Origin: Betaproteobacteria bacterium
Lineage (GTDB): Bacteria; Pseudomonadota; Gammaproteobacteria; Burkholderiales; SG8-41
Direction: 5' to 3'
Length of the DNA stretch: 64,000 nucleotides
Assembly: GCA_028292435.1 (NCBI GenBank)
Contig: JAQGMI010000060.1
Span: 62,001 to 126,000, forward strand
Below, one piece after another: positions 63,769-64,000 of the stretch. Numbering within the stretch: position 1 is the stretch's first letter; every line of letters starts with the position of its first letter. The notes under the pieces are model-generated. The model was given only the letters and a program-made list of their open reading frames with translations. It searched no databases and was not told the DNA's origin. Both the position numbers and the translations under genes were made by a program.

Positions 63769-64000
63769 TGAACGACCAGCAAAATAGGCGTGCGCGGAGC
63801 GAATGCGCACTGTTACGCTCAGCGCCCGGAGAGACGGTCGAAGCCGCCGTTAATCCTCACGGTAATCGCCTTACGCGCGCAGATCGTACCGCGATCTCGA
63901 GCTACTTCGAAGCGCGGTGGCGGCGCTCGCAACTTCTGCAATCCAGCCGTCCGTTACGGCGGCGTTGGATCGTCGGCGGCCGTTTACCCGCTAACGTACC
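63769..64000 (+). CDS. Unrecognised partial gene at the right end
   Basis: The ATG 63769 opens a frame that runs off the window without a stop. The 77 visible residues begin NDQQNRRARSECALLRSAPG and include RLTRADRTAISSYFEARWRR. Strongly basic and polar, no membrane segment or signal peptide. AAAGGGGA lies upstream as a ribosome site. I do not recognise it; it could be a DNA- or RNA-interacting protein, but that is only a guess from charge. Confidence 0.5.

Overview
The window is high-GC bacterial DNA, most like a free-living betaproteobacterium of the Burkholderiales type. The clearest sign is eleven Bug/TctC-family periplasmic solute-binding proteins, an expansion typical of that group, scattered among catabolic enzymes (hydantoinase, CoA-transferase, enoyl-CoA hydratase, ornithine cyclodeaminase, FAD monooxygenase). 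Both ends are cut: an EttA-type ABC-F ATPase on the left and an unrecognised reading frame on the right.

The standout content is four genes interrupted by a single in-frame TGA that is best read as selenocysteine (Sec, U). They are: (1) a UGSC-motif selenoprotein at 1465-1995 (-), in a tight operon with two paralogous ~340-residue proteins I cannot assign; (2) a secreted TlpA/thioredoxin-like protein at 39217-39768 (+) with a U-D-I-C active site; (3) directly after it, a secreted peroxiredoxin at 39844-40410 (+) whose peroxidatic residue is Sec and which has no cysteine; (4) a D-proline/glycine reductase component-B-like protein (PrdB/GrdB family) at 57960-59180 (+). In every case family homology continues in the same frame past the TGA, and a stem-loop that could be a bacterial SECIS lies just downstream. 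No selA, selB, selC or selD is in the window.

Layout. 1-5.2 kb: ettA, UGSC operon, Bug protein. 5.2-15.2 kb: mostly minus-strand housekeeping and catabolic enzymes (GST, ketopantoate reductase-like, FAD monooxygenase, pyroglutamyl peptidase, FKBP, GIY-YIG, EamA, SDR, CBS, DinB), with a plus-strand Bug protein and cupin. 15.3-18.8 kb: an AroQ-like protein without its catalytic residues, a Bug protein, a frameshifted NHL-repeat gene, a cold-shock protein and small proteins. 18.8-21 kb: CtpA protease and a glycine-zipper protein. 21-29.4 kb: quinone oxidoreductase, two Bug proteins around a deacetylase, TrmO, and HyuA/HyuB. 29.4-39.1 kb: solute-binding proteins of Bug, TAXI and NMT1 type, PLP enzymes and ornithine cyclodeaminase. 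39.2-40.4 kb: the periplasmic seleno-redox pair. 40.4-48 kb: two MFS transporters, AraC regulator, PAS protein, PBP2-type binding protein, HyuB remnant, AI-2E-type permease and a second glycine-zipper protein. 48-55.3 kb: Bug proteins, two convergent paralogous alpha/beta hydrolases and a CoA-thioester block. 55.3-59.2 kb: lipoprotein, orphan DUF2235 hydrolase, Ldh-type dehydrogenase and the PrdB-like selenoprotein. 59.3-64 kb: sensor kinase, a response regulator with an RRM-like N-terminus, MlaC-like protein and the right-hand partial frame.

How the genes may work together (inference): the two exported selenoproteins look like a self-contained periplasmic peroxide-reducing unit, with the U-x-x-C thioredoxin as a plausible reductant of the Cys-less peroxiredoxin. 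The PrdB-like protein is probably co-transcribed with an Ldh/DpkA-type dehydrogenase, hinting at imino-acid or hydroxyacid redox chemistry. The many binding proteins stand without membrane subunits, so they presumably share permeases encoded elsewhere or act as sensors. No tRNA, rRNA, CRISPR array, transposase or integrase was seen, and no stretch longer than 300 bases lacks a gene.
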